DNA of 59,073 nt from Catenovulum sp. 2E275 (GCF_025515275.1 NZ_JAOPFU010000024.1:1-59073); one strand, 5' to 3'; positions 20,494 to 32,787 are shown, counted from the first letter of the stretch. A program made the numbers and translations. Notes: a model not told the origin generated them from the sequence alone.

Positions 20494-21822
20494 CTATCGG
20501 CCATAACCCTTTAAATTAGCCTTCTTCAGAACAGATTCATACTGACTTGACATCAGATGAGTTTGCACTTGCGCCATAAAATCCATGATAACAACAACGA
20601 TAATCAATAATGAAGTACCGCCAAAGTAGAACTGAACGTTCCATGCTGCCATCATAAACTCAGGTACTAAACATACTAACGTGATATATAAAGCGCCAGC
20701 TAAAGTTAAGCGGGTCATGACTTTATCGATATAACGTGAGGTTTGCTCACCCGGGCGAATGCCTGGGATAAAAGCACCTGATTTTTTCAAGTTATCAGCT
20801 GTTTCACGAGGATTGAATACTAATGCTGTATAGAAGAAGCAGAAGAAAACAATCGTTATTGCGTACAATATCATGTACAAAGGTTGTCCTGGTGATAGCA
20901 CTATGGCTATTTGAGCGATTGCTTCAGCAAACGCACTGTCACTTTGGCCAAACCAAGTCGCTATTGTACCCGGAAACAACATAAGACTAGAAGCAAAAAT
21001 TGGTGGAATTACACCGGCCATATTCACTTTTAGTGGCAAATGCGTGCTCTGCGCTGCATAAACTTTGCGGCCTTGTTGACGTTTTGCATAGTTAACGACG
21101 ATTCGACGCTGACCACGCTCAACAAAAACTACAAAATAAGTTACGGCACAAACAATAATACCGATAATTAATAATAAAATTAACGGTAGTTCACCTTGAC
21201 GCGCTTGTTCAGCAGTCTGACCAATCGCAGTCGGTAAACCAGCAACGATACCGGCAAAAATGATCATAGAGATACCATTGCCAATACCGCGCTCAGTTAT
21301 CTGCTCCCCTAGCCACATTAAGAACATAGTTCCAGTGACTAGACTCACTACAGCGGTGAAGTAGAAAGTAAATCCAGGATTAATCACTAAGCCTGGCACC
21401 ATATTAGGCAGGCTATTGGCTATAGTCGTAGACTGGGCAATTGCCAACAATAATGTACCGTAGCGTGTATATTGGCTAATTTTTTTACGCCCCTGCTCAC
21501 CTTCTTTTTTCAACTCTTGAAAAGTTGGGTGAATGTGAGTCATTAACTGCATAATAATAGAGGCAGTAATGTAAGGCATAATACCTAAAGCCAATACAGA
21601 TGCGCGCTCAAGAGCACCACCTGAAAACATGTTAAACATTGCTAACACTGTATCTTTTTGTTGTTCAAACAACTGCGCAAGCACCTCAGGGTCAATCCCT
21701 GGGATTGGAACATAAGAACCGGCACGAAAGATAACAATTGCACCTAAAAGGAACAATAGTCTTCGTTTAAGTTCTGATAATCCGCCTTGCGTGCTGTTAA
21801 ATTCCAGTCCTGGTTTAGCCAT
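20494..21822 (-). CDS. secY: Protein translocase subunit SecY
   Basis: The channel subunit of the SecYEG inner-membrane translocon. It has ten transmembrane segments across 442 residues and the family motifs YVPIPGIDP (after TM1) and [10 protein letters not shown]. It lies between rplO and rpmJ at the end of the spc operon. Confidence 0.99.
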   Translation of the reverse strand: MAKPGLEFNSTQGGLSELKRRLLFLLGAIVIFRAGSYVPIPGIDPEVLAQLFEQQKDTVLAMFNMFSGGALERASVLALGIMPYITASIIMQLMTHIHPTFQELKKEGEQGRKKISQYTRYGTLLLAIAQSTTIANSLPNMVPGLVINPGFTFYFTAVVSLVTGTMFLMWLGEQITERGIGNGISMIIFAGIVAGLPTAIGQTAEQARQGELPLILLLIIGIIVCAVTYFVVFVERGQRRIVVNYAKRQQGRKVYAAQSTHLPLKVNMAGVIPPIFASSLMLFPGTIATWFGQSDSAFAEAIAQIAIVLSPGQPLYMILYAITIVFFCFFYTALVFNPRETADNLKKSGAFIPGIRPGEQTSRYIDKVMTRLTLAGALYITLVCLVPEFMMAAWNVQFYFGGTSLLIIVVVIMDFMAQVQTHLMSSQYESVLKKANLKGYGR

Positions 21823-21829
21823 GGATCAA

Positions 21830-22264
21830 TTATTCCTCGATTTTACCACCAGCAGCTTCAATAGCTTCACGAGCACCTTTAGTCACGCCTAAACCTTTAA
21901 TAGTTAATGCGCGAGATACATCGCCTGATTTCACAACTTTCACTGCTTGAATATGCTTTTTAACCAAGCCAGCCGCTTTTAGCGTAGCTAGTTCTACAAT
22001 ATCACCTTCTACTTTAGCGATTTCAGTCAAGGTAACTTGATCTGCAACTAAAGATTTACGAGAAGTGAAACCGAACTTAGGTAAACGGCGTTGAAGTGGC
22101 ATTTGACCACCCTCAAAACCTGGCTTAACTGAACCACCTGAACGTGACTTTTGGCCTTTATGACCACGACCACCTGTTTTACCTAAGCCAGAACCAATAC
22201 CGCGACCAACGCGCTTAGCACTTGGTTTTGAACCTGGAGCAGGACTAAGTGTATTTAAATACAT
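21830..22264 (-). CDS. rplO: 50S ribosomal protein L15
   Basis: A late-assembling 23S rRNA binder, 144 residues, with the Gly/Arg/Lys-rich N-terminal extension ([20 protein letters not shown]). It lies 7 bases from secY in the spc operon. Confidence 0.98.
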   Translation of the reverse strand: MYLNTLSPAPGSKPSAKRVGRGIGSGLGKTGGRGHKGQKSRSGGSVKPGFEGGQMPLQRRLPKFGFTSRKSLVADQVTLTEIAKVEGDIVELATLKAAGLVKKHIQAVKVVKSGDVSRALTIKGLGVTKGAREAIEAAGGKIEE

Positions 22265-22267
22265 AGA

Positions 22268-22450
22268 TTACCCCTCCACCTTAACCATATAATAAACTTG
22301 GTTAATCATACCGCGAACAGAAGGTGTATCTTCTAATTCAACAGTGTGATTGATTTTACGTAAACCTAAACCACGTAACGTTGCTTTATGTTTAGGTAAA
22401 CGTCCGATAGAACTCTTGACTTGAGTCACTTTAACAGTTTTTCCAGCCAT
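22268..22450 (-). CDS. rpmD: 50S ribosomal protein L30
   Basis: A 60-residue protein with the L30 core [18 protein letters not shown], which is absent from some bacteria but kept here. It lies 3 bases before rplO and 6 after rpsE. Confidence 0.97.
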   Translation of the reverse strand: MAGKTVKVTQVKSSIGRLPKHKATLRGLGLRKINHTVELEDTPSVRGMINQVYYMVKVEG

Positions 22451-22456
22451 GATTGT

Positions 22457-22963
22457 TTACCCCAAAATATCTTCAACGCTCAAACCACGTTTAGCAGCTA
22501 CAGAAGCCGGAGACTTCATACTGCTTAAAGCATTGATTGTTGCGCGAACAACGTTAATCGGATTGGTTGAGCCGTAGCATTTTGAAAGTACGTTATGTAC
22601 ACCTGCTACTTCTAAAACCGCACGCATTGCACCACCAGCGATGATACCAGTACCTTCAGATGCAGGTTGCATATAAACCTTAGAACCTGAATGACGGCCT
22701 TTGATCGGATGTTGCAAAGTGTCGCCTTTTAAGTCAACAGAAACCATGCTTCGACGAGCTTGTTCCATAGCTTTTTGAATAGCTGCAGGAACTTCACGTG
22801 CTTTACCGTAACCAAAGCCAACGCGACCGTTACCATCACCAACTACAGTCAATGCTGTGAAGCTGAAGATACGACCACCTTTAACAACTTTAGATACACG
22901 GTTAACCGCAATGAGTTTTTCTGCCAACTCTGGGTTGTTTTTAACTTCTGCGTTATTAGCCAT
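22457..22963 (-). CDS. rpsE: 30S ribosomal protein S5
   Basis: A 168-residue decoding-fidelity protein with the N-terminal double-stranded RNA-binding-like domain ([27 protein letters not shown]) and the C-terminal fold ending SVEDILG. It lies between rplR and rpmD. Confidence 0.98.
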   Translation of the reverse strand: MANNAEVKNNPELAEKLIAVNRVSKVVKGGRIFSFTALTVVGDGNGRVGFGYGKAREVPAAIQKAMEQARRSMVSVDLKGDTLQHPIKGRHSGSKVYMQPASEGTGIIAGGAMRAVLEVAGVHNVLSKCYGSTNPINVVRATINALSSMKSPASVAAKRGLSVEDILG

Positions 22964-22972
22964 TATCTACCC

Positions 22973-23326
22973 CTAGAATTGAAGTCCGGCTTCACGAGCT
23001 GCGTCAGCTAATGCTTGAACACGACCGTGATATTGGAAACCGCTACGATCAAACGCAACTGATTTAATGCCTTTTTCTAAAGCAGCTTCAGCAATTGCTT
23101 TACCAACAGCTTTAGCGGCTTCAACGTTACCAGTGTATTTGATGCTTTCGCGAATGGTCTTTTCTACAGTTGATGCAGAAGCCAATACCTCACCACCATT
23201 AGATGCAATTACTTGTGCATAAATGTGGCGTGGAGTACGGTGAACGACCAGTCGATTTGCACCCAACTCTTTAATTTTCGCACGTGCGCGGGTAGCGCGA
23301 CGAAGACGAGATGCTTTTTTATCCAT
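22973..23326 (-). CDS. rplR: 50S ribosomal protein L18
   Basis: A 5S rRNA-binding protein of 117 residues. It begins [18 protein letters not shown] and carries the family block [20 protein letters not shown] at the C-terminus. It lies in the spc operon, 10 bases after rplF. Confidence 0.98.
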   Translation of the reverse strand: MDKKASRLRRATRARAKIKELGANRLVVHRTPRHIYAQVIASNGGEVLASASTVEKTIRESIKYTGNVEAAKAVGKAIAEAALEKGIKSVAFDRSGFQYHGRVQALADAAREAGLQF

Positions 23327-23335
23327 CGTATTACC

Positions 23336-23869
23336 TTACTTTTTCTTAGCTTCTTTACGTAGAACGTGCTCATCAGCGTAACGAACACCTTTGCCTTTAT
23401 AAGGCTCTGGCGGACGATAACCGCGGATTTTTGCCGCTACTTGACCAACCAACTGCTTGTCAGCACCTTTCACCACGATTTCTGTCTGGCTAGGGGTTTC
23501 AATTTCGATACCTGCTGGTACTTCGAAGTCAACCGGATGAGAAAAACCTAAAGTTAAGTTTAATGTATTGCCTTTAGCAGCTGCACGGTAACCAACACCG
23601 ATTAACTGTAATTTGCGTTCAAAACCTTGGCTCACACCAACAACTAAGTTGTTTAAAAGTGCACGAGCAGTACCGCTTTGCGCTTGCGCGTCAGCGAAAC
23701 CTTCACGAGGTAAAGTACGTAATACATTGTCTTCGTTTACAACTTCAACAGCTTGATTGATGCTAATAGATAATTGACCTTTAGCACCTTTAACTGTGAT
23801 GTCCTGACCTGCAATATTTACTTCAACGCCTGCAGGGATAGCGATAGGAGATTTACCTACTCGAGACAT
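23336..23869 (-). CDS. rplF: 50S ribosomal protein L6
   Basis: A 177-residue two-domain protein near the factor-binding site of the large subunit. It begins MSRVGKSPI and carries the signature [14 protein letters not shown]. It lies between rpsH and rplR. Confidence 0.98.
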   Translation of the reverse strand: MSRVGKSPIAIPAGVEVNIAGQDITVKGAKGQLSISINQAVEVVNEDNVLRTLPREGFADAQAQSGTARALLNNLVVGVSQGFERKLQLIGVGYRAAAKGNTLNLTLGFSHPVDFEVPAGIEIETPSQTEIVVKGADKQLVGQVAAKIRGYRPPEPYKGKGVRYADEHVLRKEAKKK

Positions 23870-23880
23870 TTTATTTCTCC

Positions 23881-24273
23881 TTACGCTACGTAACCGATGA
23901 CTTCGCCACCCATGCCCGCTTTACGCGCTGCACGATCTGACATCAAACCTTTAGAAGTAGAAACAATAGCTACCCCTAAACCGCCCATCACTTTTGGTAA
24001 CTCGTTAGCCTTCTTATAAATACGAAGACCAGGACGACTTACACGTGAGATAGACTCGATAACTTTCTCACCATTAAAGTATTTTAATGTGACTTCAAGT
24101 TCTTTTTTAACATCACCAGCCACAGCATAATTTTCGATAAAACCTTCAGATTTCAAAACTTCAGCGATAGCCACTTTAAGTTTTGATGAAGGCATGGTCA
24201 CAGCTACTTTATTTGCTGCTTGACCATTACGAATGCGGGTGAACATATCCGCGATTGGATCTTGCATGCTCAT
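23881..24273 (-). CDS. rpsH: 30S ribosomal protein S8
   Basis: A 130-residue central-domain 16S rRNA binder ([19 protein letters not shown]-terminal [20 protein letters not shown]). In E. coli S8 represses the spc operon at the rplE start; I could not confirm a matching site here by eye. Confidence 0.98.
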   Translation of the reverse strand: MSMQDPIADMFTRIRNGQAANKVAVTMPSSKLKVAIAEVLKSEGFIENYAVAGDVKKELEVTLKYFNGEKVIESISRVSRPGLRIYKKANELPKVMGGLGVAIVSTSKGLMSDRAARKAGMGGEVIGYVA

Positions 24274-24299
24274 AATTCGTTACTCCAGTCTGTAGCCGC

Positions 24300-24605
24300 T
24301 TACCAGCTTGCTTTTCTTAGTCCAGGGATTTCACCACGCATGCAAGCTTCACGTAATTTAATACGGCTTAAGCCGAATTTACGTAAATAACCATGCGGAC
24401 GACCAGTCACGTTACAACGGTTACGTTGACGTGAGCGAGATGAATCGCGTGGAAGTGTTTGCAATTGTAAAACTGCAGCCCAACGCTCTTCTTCAGAAGT
24501 GTTTACATCGCTGATAACTTCTTTTAATGCAAAACGTTTTTCTGAATATTTCGCTACTAATTTTGCACGCTTAGCTTCACGCGCTTTCATTGATTGTTTA
24601 GCCAT
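24300..24605 (-). CDS. rpsN: 30S ribosomal protein S14
   Basis: A 101-residue protein starting [16 protein letters not shown] and ending [11 protein letters not shown]. It is the long form without the zinc-ribbon cysteines. A longer in-frame reading to 24782 overlaps rplE and has no family similarity, so I use the ATG at 24605. It lies 10 bases after rplE. Confidence 0.97.
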   Translation of the reverse strand: MAKQSMKAREAKRAKLVAKYSEKRFALKEVISDVNTSEEERWAAVLQLQTLPRDSSRSRQRNRCNVTGRPHGYLRKFGLSRIKLREACMRGEIPGLRKASW

Positions 24606-24615
24606 AACTCTACAC

Positions 24616-25152
24616 CTATTTCTTGAACGGGAAGTTAAAAGCAGCCAGCAACGCACGACCTTCCTCGTCAGAAGCTGAAGTCGTAGTAATGGTAATATCC
24701 ATACCACGTACTTTATCAACCTTATCGTAATCGATTTCTGGGAAGATAATTTGCTCGCGTACACCCATGCTATAATTACCACGGCCGTCTAATTTAGAAC
24801 TCAAGCCACGGAAGTCACGGATACGTGGAATGGCAATGGAAATCAAACGCTCTAAGAATTCCCACATACGCTCGCCACGTAGAGTTACTTTACAACCAAT
24901 TGGATAGCCCTCACGGACCTTGAAGCCTGCTACAGATTTACGAGCATTACAAACAACTGGTTTTTGACCTGAGATAGCTGTCATATCTGCAACAGCGTTC
25001 TCTAAAGCCTTTTTGTCTGCAAGAGCCTCACCCACACCCATATTAAGTGTGATTTTTTCAATCCGAGGGACTTGCATGATACTTTTGTAGCCGAACTGTT
25101 TGGTCAATTCAGCAACAACTGTATCTTTATAAAAATCATGCAGTTTCGCCAT
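24616..25152 (-). CDS. rplE: 50S ribosomal protein L5
   Basis: A 5S rRNA-binding protein of 178 residues, beginning [13 protein letters not shown], with [13 protein letters not shown] and the C-terminal [14 protein letters not shown]. It is the third gene of the spc operon, 20 bases after rplX. Confidence 0.98.
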   Translation of the reverse strand: MAKLHDFYKDTVVAELTKQFGYKSIMQVPRIEKITLNMGVGEALADKKALENAVADMTAISGQKPVVCNARKSVAGFKVREGYPIGCKVTLRGERMWEFLERLISIAIPRIRDFRGLSSKLDGRGNYSMGVREQIIFPEIDYDKVDKVRGMDITITTTSASDEEGRALLAAFNFPFKK

Positions 25153-25172
25153 CGTTTATACTCCAAACAAAA

Positions 25173-25487
25173 TTAGATTGCTTCGTTATTAGACTTGAAG
25201 AAACGAACTTTCTTACCGTCTTCTAAACGAAAACCTACACGATCTGCTTTACCCGTTGCCGAGTTGTAGATCGCTACATTAGATACATGAAGAGGCATTT
25301 CTTTGTCTTGTAAACCGCCTTGCTCACCCGTATGAGGGTTTGGCTTAACAGCTTTCTTAACAACGTTTACGCCTTCAACAATTACTTTGTCTTCTGCAGT
25401 TAATACACGAGAAACCTTACCGATTTTACCCTTGTCTTTACCTGCAGTTACAATAACTTGATCATTACTACGAATCTTTGCTGCCAT
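25173..25487 (-). CDS. rplX: 50S ribosomal protein L24
   Basis: A 104-residue assembly initiator of the large subunit with an N-terminal KOW motif ([18 protein letters not shown]). It lies 10 bases after rplN. Confidence 0.98.
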   Translation of the reverse strand: MAAKIRSNDQVIVTAGKDKGKIGKVSRVLTAEDKVIVEGVNVVKKAVKPNPHTGEQGGLQDKEMPLHVSNVAIYNSATGKADRVGFRLEDGKKVRFFKSNNEAI

Positions 25488-25497
25488 GATTAGCTCC

Positions 25498-25866
25498 TTA
25501 TAAAACTTCTGGTGCCAATGACACGATTTTCATGAACTTTTCAGTTCTTAATTCACGTGTTACAGGGCCAAAGATACGAGTACCAATTGGCGCATGCTGT
25601 GTGTTTAATAAAACAGCAGCATTACCATCAAAACGGATCAAAGAGCCATCTTGACGACGAACGCCTTTTCTGGTGCGAACAACCACCGCATTGTATACGT
25701 CACCTTTCTTAACTTTACCGCGAGGATTTGATTCCTTAACAGTAACTTTAATAATGTCACCTATACCTGCGTAGCGGCGGTGTGAACCACCCAGAACCTT
25801 GATACATTGAACGCTACGTGCACCGCTGTTATCAGCAACGCTTAGCATTGTTTGCATTTGGATCAT
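25498..25866 (-). CDS. rplN: 50S ribosomal protein L14
   Basis: A 122-residue protein beginning [17 protein letters not shown] with the highly conserved [15 protein letters not shown]. It is the first gene of the spc operon. A promoter and a terminator lie in the 155 bases that separate it from rpsQ. Confidence 0.98.
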   Translation of the reverse strand: MIQMQTMLSVADNSGARSVQCIKVLGGSHRRYAGIGDIIKVTVKESNPRGKVKKGDVYNAVVVRTRKGVRRQDGSLIRFDGNAAVLLNTQHAPIGTRIFGPVTRELRTEKFMKIVSLAPEVL

Positions 25867-25929
25867 TTCGTGCTCCGCTTAATAAAAAATTACCCAACAT
25901 CTTGGGGCTGGCTGCCCTAAGGGCGCGGC

Positions 25930-25938
25930 ATTATACCA
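25930..25938 (-). promoter_or_regulatory. Promoter of the spc operon, extended -10
   Basis: On the minus strand TGGTATAAT forms an extended -10 box about 64 bases before rplN, followed by a GC-rich discriminator (GCCGCGCCC). No good -35 is present, which is acceptable for an extended -10. It sits just downstream of the terminator after rpsQ, in the place where E. coli has the spc promoter. Confidence 0.7.
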
Positions 25939-25958
25939 CAACTTTTTTATTTTCATAG

Positions 25959-25997
25959 AAAAAAAATGGCCAGATTCATAAGAACCCAGCCATTTTT
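25959..25997 (-). terminator. Terminator at the end of the S10 operon
   Basis: On the minus strand AAAAATGGC pairs with GCCATTTTT. The stem can extend to about 15 bp with wobble pairs around a 6-base loop, and eight T end the structure. It lies about 25 bases after the rpsQ stop. Confidence 0.75.
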
Positions 25998-26021
25998 CAA
26001 ATTTTAAGCTAAAACAATAAA

Positions 26022-26273
26022 TTAAGCTTTTTCTACGATCTCAACCAAAGTCCAAGACTTAGTCTTAGAAATTGGACGACACTCGCGAATACTTACGATA
26101 TCGCCTTGGCTACAAGAATTATTCTCATCGTGAGCATGGATCTTAGTTGTACGACGAATAAATTTTCCGTAAATTGGATGTTTTACGAAACGTTCAATTG
26201 CAACAACAATTGATTTATCCATCTTGTCACTAATTACACGCCCTTGAAGTGTACGAATAGTTGCTTCGCTCAT
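26022..26273 (-). CDS. rpsQ: 30S ribosomal protein S17
   Basis: An 83-residue OB-fold 16S rRNA binder ([20 protein letters not shown] near the start). Its start overlaps the rpmC stop by one base. It is the last gene of the S10 operon. Confidence 0.98.
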   Translation of the reverse strand: MSEATIRTLQGRVISDKMDKSIVVAIERFVKHPIYGKFIRRTTKIHAHDENNSCSQGDIVSIRECRPISKTKSWTLVEIVEKA

Positions 26274-26464
26274 TACGCACCTGCCTTGCTATTTAACACA
26301 GTTTTTACACGTGCAATATTGCGACGAACTTGCTTCAGTAAATGAGTTTGTGAAAGTTGACCTGTTGATTTTTGCATACGTAAGTTAAATTGCTCACGTA
26401 ACAATTCTAAAAGTTCAGCTTTCAATTCTTCAACTGATTTGTCTTTTAATTCGTTCGCGTTCAT
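26273..26464 (-). CDS. rpmC: 50S ribosomal protein L29
   Basis: A 63-residue two-helix protein at the peptide exit, where it contributes to the docking site of exported-protein factors. It starts [15 protein letters not shown] and carries [11 protein letters not shown]. It overlaps both neighbours by one base. Confidence 0.97.
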   Translation of the reverse strand: MNANELKDKSVEELKAELLELLREQFNLRMQKSTGQLSQTHLLKQVRRNIARVKTVLNSKAGA

Positions 26465-26877
26465 TACATCACCGTTCGAGTTACAAAGGTTGTTTTAAAT
26501 GGTAACTTAGCAGCAGCTAAAGCAAAAGCTTCACGAGCAAGCGCTTCTGGAACACCTTCCATTTCATATAAAACGCGACCCGGTTGAATTTGGCATACCC
26601 AATATTCAACACTACCTTTACCTTTACCCATACGTACTTCAAGCGGCTTTTTAGTAATTGGCTTGTCTGGGAACACACGGATCCAGATTTTACCTTGACG
26701 CTTAACATGACGAGTCATAGCACGACGAGCTGCTTCAATTTGACGCGCAGTCATACGACCACGTTCAGTAGCTTTTAAGCCATAGGTACCGAAGCTTACT
26801 TTGTTACCAGTAGTAGCATTACCACGGTTGCGCAATTTAAACTGCTTGCGAAACTTGGTTCTTTTTGGCTGTAACAT
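26464..26877 (-). CDS. rplP: 50S ribosomal protein L16
   Basis: A 137-residue protein close to the A-site of the large subunit, beginning [19 protein letters not shown] and carrying [20 protein letters not shown]. It overlaps rpsC and rpmC by one base each, indicating tight coupling. Confidence 0.98.
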   Translation of the reverse strand: MLQPKRTKFRKQFKLRNRGNATTGNKVSFGTYGLKATERGRMTARQIEAARRAMTRHVKRQGKIWIRVFPDKPITKKPLEVRMGKGKGSVEYWVCQIQPGRVLYEMEGVPEALAREAFALAAAKLPFKTTFVTRTVM

Positions 26878-27593
26878 TATCGGTCTCCTTGCGGCTTACG
26901 ACTTTTACCCTTAGGTTTACGGTCGTTTTTCTTTGGCTCTTCAACTTGGTTAGCTAAAGGTAAACCACCTAAAACTTCACCTTTAAAGATCCAAACTTTA
27001 ATACCAATGATACCGTAAGTGGTTAAAGCTTCTGCTGTAGCGTAGTCGATGTCCGCACGTAATGTGTGTAACGGTACACGACCTTCACGATACCACTCTG
27101 AACGAGCGATCTCAGCGCCGCCTAAACGACCACTTACTTCAACTTTAATACCTTTAGCACCTAAACGCATTGCGTTTTGTACCGCACGCTTCATAGCACG
27201 ACGGAACATAACACGGCGCTCTAATTGGCCAGCAATACCTTCAGCAACTAACTGAGCGTCTAGTTCAGGTTTACGAACTTCGCTAATGTTAATTTGCGCA
27301 GGTACACCCGCTAATTGAGCTACTTTTAGGCGTAATTTTTCAACGTCTTCACCTTTTTTACCGATTACGATACCAGGACGAGCTGTGTGAATCGTTACAC
27401 GGATACTTTTAGCAGGACGCTCGATCACGATACGTGATACAGACGCTTTTTTAAGTTCTGCTGTTAAGTACTTACGTACTTGTAAGTCACTGCTTAAAGT
27501 AGAAGCGAATTCGTTAGAATCTGCATACCAAGTAGCGCTCCAAGGTTTAGTGATACCAAGGCGAATACCGGTAGGATGAACTTTCTGACCCAT
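26877..27593 (-). CDS. rpsC: 30S ribosomal protein S3
   Basis: A 238-residue protein at the mRNA entry tunnel, with a type II KH domain ([14 protein letters not shown] near residue 75) and a basic C-terminal tail ([15 protein letters not shown]). It overlaps rplV and rplP by one base each. Confidence 0.98.
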   Translation of the reverse strand: MGQKVHPTGIRLGITKPWSATWYADSNEFASTLSSDLQVRKYLTAELKKASVSRIVIERPAKSIRVTIHTARPGIVIGKKGEDVEKLRLKVAQLAGVPAQINISEVRKPELDAQLVAEGIAGQLERRVMFRRAMKRAVQNAMRLGAKGIKVEVSGRLGGAEIARSEWYREGRVPLHTLRADIDYATAEALTTYGIIGIKVWIFKGEVLGGLPLANQVEEPKKNDRKPKGKSRKPQGDR

Positions 27594-27937
27594 TACTTCT
27601 TCTCCTTGCTATCTGAAACAACCACACTGATGTGGCTGGTGCGCTTGATGATACGGTCTGCACGGCCTTTCGCACGAGGGCGAATGCGTTTCATAACCGG
27701 ACCTTCATCAACAAAGATTTTACCAACGAATAATTCGTCGATATCAGCACCTTCGTTGTGCTCCGCATTAGCGATAGCAGACATTAATACTTTCTTGATT
27801 AAGTCAGCACCTTTTTTAGGGCTGAACGTCAAGATGTCTAAAGCCTGTGCAACTGGTAAACCACGCACTTGGTCAGCGACCAAGCGACCTTTCTGTGGAG
27901 AAAGGCGGGCAAATTTGTGTTTAGCTAAAACTTCCAT
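27593..27937 (-). CDS. rplV: 50S ribosomal protein L22
   Basis: Lines the exit tunnel. The two ATG codons in tandem are both possible, but the second (27937, protein [13 protein letters not shown], 114 residues) matches the family start and has better spacing to the ggggt ribosome binding site. The C-terminal [20 protein letters not shown] is typical. Confidence 0.96.
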   Translation of the reverse strand: MEVLAKHKFARLSPQKGRLVADQVRGLPVAQALDILTFSPKKGADLIKKVLMSAIANAEHNEGADIDELFVGKIFVDEGPVMKRIRPRAKGRADRIIKRTSHISVVVSDSKEKK

Positions 27938-27947
27938 CATTTACCCC

Positions 27948-28235
<288 letters not shown>

Positions 28236-28243
28236 TCACAAAA

Positions 28244-29068
28244 TTATTTAGAACGACGACGTACGATATATTTATCAGTACTCTTATTTTTACGCGTTTT
28301 GTAACCTTTGGTTGGTGTACCCCAAGGTGATACTGGATGACGGCCACCAGAAGTACGACCTTCACCACCACCATGTGGGTGATCAACCGGGTTCATTGCA
28401 ACACCACGAACAGTAGGTCGCACACCGCGCCAACGCGAAGCACCCGCTTTACCTAATTGACGAAGCATATGCTCAGCATTACCTACTTCACCAACAGTTG
28501 CACGGCAATCCGCTAATACTTTACGCATCTCACCAGAGCGTAAACGTAAAGTTACATAAGTGCCTTCACGAGCAACGATTTGTGCATAAGCACCAGCAGA
28601 ACGTGCTAATTGAGCACCTTTACCAGGCTTTAATTCTACCGCGTGTACAGTTGAACCAACTGGAATATTACGCATTGGTAAAGCATTACCCGCTTTGATT
28701 GGTGCATCAACACCAGAAGCGATTGCGTCACCAGCACTTACACCTTTAGGCGCAAGAATGTAACGACGCTCACCATCTGCATATAATACTAATGCGATGT
28801 TTGCACTACGGTTTGGATCGTATTCTAAACGCTCAACTTTAGCCGGAATACCGTCTTTGTTACGTTTAAAGTCGATTACACGATAGTGCTGTTTGTGACC
28901 ACCACCAACATGACGTACCGTGATACGACCATTGTTGTTACGACCACCTGACTTAGAGTTCTTTTCAAGCAAAGGAGCGTATGGTGCACCTTTGTGCAAC
29001 TCAGGGTTAACCACTTTAACTACGTGGCGGCGACCCGGAGATGTAGGCTTACACTTAACTATAGCCAT
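28244..29068 (-). CDS. rplB: 50S ribosomal protein L2
   Basis: A 274-residue protein required for subunit joining and peptidyl transfer. Conserved C-terminal region: [20 protein letters not shown], which contains the essential histidine. It lies 16 bases after rplW. Confidence 0.99.
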   Translation of the reverse strand: MAIVKCKPTSPGRRHVVKVVNPELHKGAPYAPLLEKNSKSGGRNNNGRITVRHVGGGHKQHYRVIDFKRNKDGIPAKVERLEYDPNRSANIALVLYADGERRYILAPKGVSAGDAIASGVDAPIKAGNALPMRNIPVGSTVHAVELKPGKGAQLARSAGAYAQIVAREGTYVTLRLRSGEMRKVLADCRATVGEVGNAEHMLRQLGKAGASRWRGVRPTVRGVAMNPVDHPHGGGEGRTSGGRHPVSPWGTPTKGYKTRKNKSTDKYIVRRRSK

Positions 29069-29084
29069 GATTCATATCCTCCTA

Positions 29085-29390
29085 TTACTCAGCGCCGCCA
29101 ATGAAATCTAATTCACTGCCTTCGGCTAACGTGACATAAGCTTTTTTCCAATCGCTACGGCGACCGAAACGAGCACCAAAACGCTTAGTTTTACCTTTCA
29201 CGTTTAATGTGCGAACGCTTTTAACTTTCACGTCTTCAAAAAGTAATTCTACAGCTGCTTTGATTTCTGCTTTAGTAGCATCTTTCAATACTTTAAATAC
29301 GATTGTATTTTCAGTTTCAGCAGTTACAGTTGCTTTCTCAGAGATGTGAGGACCTAAAATAACTTTTAGACAACGTTCTTGACTGATCAT
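29085..29390 (-). CDS. rplW: 50S ribosomal protein L23
   Basis: A 101-residue protein at the exit tunnel that docks trigger factor and SRP. It begins [20 protein letters not shown]. It overlaps rplD by 4 bases. Confidence 0.98.
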   Translation of the reverse strand: MISQERCLKVILGPHISEKATVTAETENTIVFKVLKDATKAEIKAAVELLFEDVKVKSVRTLNVKGKTKRFGARFGRRSDWKKAYVTLAEGSELDFIGGAE

Positions 29391-29992
29391 GCTAACGCCT
29401 CCTCAAGTTTTTTCACTGCACCAGCAGTAATTAAAACTTTTTCAAAACCAATTAAGCTAACTGGATCGATACCTTGAGTGTCACGAACGTCAACTTTAAC
29501 TAAGTTACGAGCCGCTAAGAATAAATTCTCTTCAATCTCTTCAGTTACGATTAGAACATCTTTTAATTCTAATTCGTTTAACTTAGCCGCAAGTGCTTTA
29601 GTTTTTGGTGTTTCAACAGAGAACTGCTCAACAACAACTAAACGATCTTGACGGATCAATTCAGATAAAATGCTACGGATTGCACCGCGGTACATTTTAC
29701 GGTTTACCTTTTGGCTGTGATCTTGTGGGCGAGCTGCGAAAGTCACACCACCTGAACGCCAAATTGGGCTTTTAACTGTACCAGCACGTGCACGACCTGT
29801 ACCTTTTTGACGGAATGGTTTCTTAGTAGAACCAGTCACTTCAGCACGAGTCTTTTGCTTACGAGTACCTTGACGCGACGCTGCTGCATAAGCAACAACC
29901 ACTTGGTGAACGAGTGCTTCGTTAAACTCAAGTCCAAAGGTCGCTTCAGAAACTGTAAGCGCGCCAGATGCGTCTTTTAATGCTAATTCCAT
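29387..29992 (-). CDS. rplD: 50S ribosomal protein L4
   Basis: A 201-residue protein that in gammaproteobacteria also acts as the autoregulator of the S10 operon, through the leader upstream of rpsJ. It starts [20 protein letters not shown], and [19 protein letters not shown] forms part of the extended tunnel loop. Two ATG codons occur in tandem; I use the second, which lies 7 bases from ggag. Confidence 0.97.
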   Translation of the reverse strand: MELALKDASGALTVSEATFGLEFNEALVHQVVVAYAAASRQGTRKQKTRAEVTGSTKKPFRQKGTGRARAGTVKSPIWRSGGVTFAARPQDHSQKVNRKMYRGAIRSILSELIRQDRLVVVEQFSVETPKTKALAAKLNELELKDVLIVTEEIEENLFLAARNLVKVDVRDTQGIDPVSLIGFEKVLITAGAVKKLEEALA

Positions 29993-30009
29993 CATCTGTC
30001 TCCTTTGAC

Positions 30010-30648
30010 TTAGGCTTTAACAGCCGGTTTAACGATAACGTCACTATTAGTAGCGCCTGGGATAGCACCTTTAACTAATACTAAGTTACGCTCAGCATCA
30101 ATACGAACCACTTCTAGGTTTTGAGTCGTTACACGCTCAGCACCCATGTGGCCACTCATTTTCTTACCTTTGAATACTTTACCAGGTGATTGGTTTTGAC
30201 CAATTGAACCAGGAGCACGGTGAGATAATGAGTTACCGTGTGTCATATCTTGACGGTGGAAGTTCCAACGTTTGATAGCACCAGCGAAACCTTTACCTTT
30301 AGACGTACCAGTAACATCTACTTTGTTAACATCAGTTAAGATATCAACTTTGATTTCAGCACCAACTTCAATGCCCTCGCCTTCGTTATCACCTAAGCGA
30401 AATTCCCATAAACCACGACCAGCTTCTACATTTGCTTTAGCAAAGTGACCCGCTGTAGGTTTGTTTACGCGATTTGCTTTTTTAGTACCGGTGGTAACCT
30501 GAAGTGCACGGTAACCGTCAGTTTCGACAGTTTTAACCTGAGTGACACGGTTGGCTTCAACTTCGATAACCGTAACTGGTACAGAAGCGCCATCTTCAGT
30601 GAAGATACGAGTCATACCAACTTTACGTCCGACTAAACCAATAGCCAT
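30010..30648 (-). CDS. rplC: 50S ribosomal protein L3
   Basis: A 212-residue primary 23S rRNA binder beginning [20 protein letters not shown]. The loop [20 protein letters not shown] contains the glutamine that PrmB methylates in E. coli. It lies 14 bases before rplD. Confidence 0.98.
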   Translation of the reverse strand: MAIGLVGRKVGMTRIFTEDGASVPVTVIEVEANRVTQVKTVETDGYRALQVTTGTKKANRVNKPTAGHFAKANVEAGRGLWEFRLGDNEGEGIEVGAEIKVDILTDVNKVDVTGTSKGKGFAGAIKRWNFHRQDMTHGNSLSHRAPGSIGQNQSPGKVFKGKKMSGHMGAERVTTQNLEVVRIDAERNLVLVKGAIPGATNSDVIVKPAVKA

Positions 30649-30678
30649 GTTAATAACCTCTTACTTTCAAATTGCTGG

Positions 30679-31190
<512 letters not shown>

Positions 31191-31196
31191 TGGCGT

Positions 31197-31224
31197 ATTA
31201 TACAAATATTTTTATTATGTGCAA
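31197..31224 (-). promoter_or_regulatory. Promoter of the S10 operon
   Basis: On the minus strand TTGCAC (31224-31219) is followed after 16 bases by a perfect TATAAT (31202-31197). It lies about 200 bases before rpsJ and is the strongest sigma-70-type match in this intergenic region. Confidence 0.8.
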
Positions 31225-31797
31225 CTTTTGTTTGGTTAAAACAATAGATTTTCTTCGCTTTTCTGATTGAGCTTAGTTTTAAATGGTTAATTATATCTGT
31301 AGTTTGCCATTTAAGCGCTCAATGCTACAGGCATAAAACCGGCTAAAGCTTGATCAACAAGGCGATCTCAACCGCTCAGAACTTTGATAGGAACGATAGA
31401 AGTTTTAAATGATAGCTATATTAGATATATAAAGGGTACTTACGGTAGTTGTCATTAGCTAGCTGATAGAAACTTAAATGATTTAGCTGACGGGCACTAC
31501 TATATACTTATTACTTTTATTAATCTAAATGAGCATTCAAATCCGCAACCGTCAATACATCTAGCGCGATTCATAATCTATCGAACAATTATCAGACATC
31601 AGAGATTCAAATATAAGAGAAACAAAAGCCATTTTCCTTCCACATTACTAATACATTCATTAATTAGCTGGCTTTCAGCTTAATAAATACCCTATTTTGT
31701 TTGGGTTTTAAGCCGTGCAATAAAAGTGGTAAAATGGCATTAAACAAACCCGCTGAAATACTGTTTGAAAAAAATCCAATCAAAATACTCAATTTTG
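31225..31797. other. Long non-coding gap between S10 operon and folE2
   Basis: About 570 AT-rich bases with no open frame longer than a few codons that carries a ribosome binding site. No tRNA, terminator with U-tract or clear repeat is visible. A pair aaatgg/ccattt near 31280-31315 can form a weak stem. Many gammaproteobacteria have tufA and fusA at this flank of rpsJ; nothing of them is left here. Confidence 0.5.
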
Positions 31798-31806
31798 TGG
31801 TATAAA
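31798..31806 (+). promoter_or_regulatory. Probable folE2 promoter, extended -10
   Basis: TGGTATAAA followed by the discriminator GTGCGCCC lies 52 bases before folE2. It closely resembles the spc promoter in the same window (ttgtggtataa, then GCGCCC). No good -35 and no Zur-type operator are apparent. Confidence 0.55.
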
Positions 31807-31857
31807 GTGCGCCCTTTTTTCAAACACTGTCTTAATTCAAAGTAAATTGGAGAGTCA

Positions 31858-32787
31858 ATGCCAACTTCTATGCCTGACGTAGCCAACCAATCTTCAGCTC
31901 AACACGAAGGTGTTCTGGATTGGGTTGGAATGAGTGAAATTGAAGTGCCTGTCATGGTTGAAGCAAAAGGAGAGGCTATACGCCCTGTAAGCGCAAAAGT
32001 TGAAGCTTTCGTTAACCTTATCCAAGCTAAAGCCAAAGGTATTCATATGTCTAGGCTTTATTTGTTACTTGATCAACTATCAACAGAAGGCAGTTTAACC
32101 AAAGCGTCTTTAGTTGAATTGTTAGCTAATTTTATTGCCAGCCATGAAGAATTAAGCGACAAAGCTTATATCAAATTTAGTTTTGATTACCACATGCGCC
32201 GCAAATCATTAATTAGCGGAAAACAAGGTTGGAAAGCGTATCCAATTACGATTATTGGCTGTGTGAGAAATGGCGAAACTCATGTTGAAATGAAAATTGA
32301 TGTCCCTTATTCGTCAACTTGTCCATGCTCAGCAGCGCTGGCTCGCCAACTCATTCAAAAAGCTTTTGAAGAAAAGTTCAGCGGACAGAACCAGATAGAC
32401 AGTGAATTAGTGCATCAATGGCTAGGAACAACGGAAGGAATAGTTGCTACACCTCATAGCCAGCGTAGCACAGCCGAAGTTAAAGTAAAACTGAGTCAGG
32501 AAGTTCAAGATTTCCCGATTACAGATATTATCAACTTAGTTGAAGGCGCTTTAAAAACCCCTGTTCAAGCAGCTGTTAAACGTGAAGATGAGCAAGAGTT
32601 TGCCCGTTTGAACGGCCAAAACCTAATGTTTTGTGAAGATGCAGGCCGTCGTTTAAAGCATGCTTTAAACAGTGTTCCGGCTTTCACTGATTTTTGGGTA
32701 AGAGTAAACCATTTTGAATCATTACATGCACACGATGCAGTTAGTGTTTCAACCAAAGGAATAGCAGACGGCTACTTGCCGTATTAA
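31858..32787 (+). CDS. folE2: GTP cyclohydrolase FolE2 (type IB)
   Basis: Converts GTP to 7,8-dihydroneopterin triphosphate for folate and queuosine precursors. It is the zinc-independent alternative to FolE. The 309 residues show EIEVPVMV (27-34) and the metal-ligand region [13 protein letters not shown] with Cys155 and Cys157. The ribosome binding site is ggaga, 5 bases before the ATG. In several bacteria folE2 responds to zinc limitation, but no Zur box was recognised here. Its product pathway connects with queG in this window. Confidence 0.93.
   Translation: MPTSMPDVANQSSAQHEGVLDWVGMSEIEVPVMVEAKGEAIRPVSAKVEAFVNLIQAKAKGIHMSRLYLLLDQLSTEGSLTKASLVELLANFIASHEELSDKAYIKFSFDYHMRRKSLISGKQGWKAYPITIIGCVRNGETHVEMKIDVPYSSTCPCSAALARQLIQKAFEEKFSGQNQIDSELVHQWLGTTEGIVATPHSQRSTAEVKVKLSQEVQDFPITDIINLVEGALKTPVQAAVKREDEQEFARLNGQNLMFCEDAGRRLKHALNSVPAFTDFWVRVNHFESLHAHDAVSVSTKGIADGYLPY

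Noticed and set aside
24606-24782. N-terminal extension of rpsN in the longest open frame
   Set aside because: It overlaps rplE in another frame and has no S14 similarity; the conserved start [12 protein letters not shown] is at 24605.
31700-31857. Zur box in front of folE2
   Set aside because: No palindrome of the GTTATAATATAAC type is present near the promoter.
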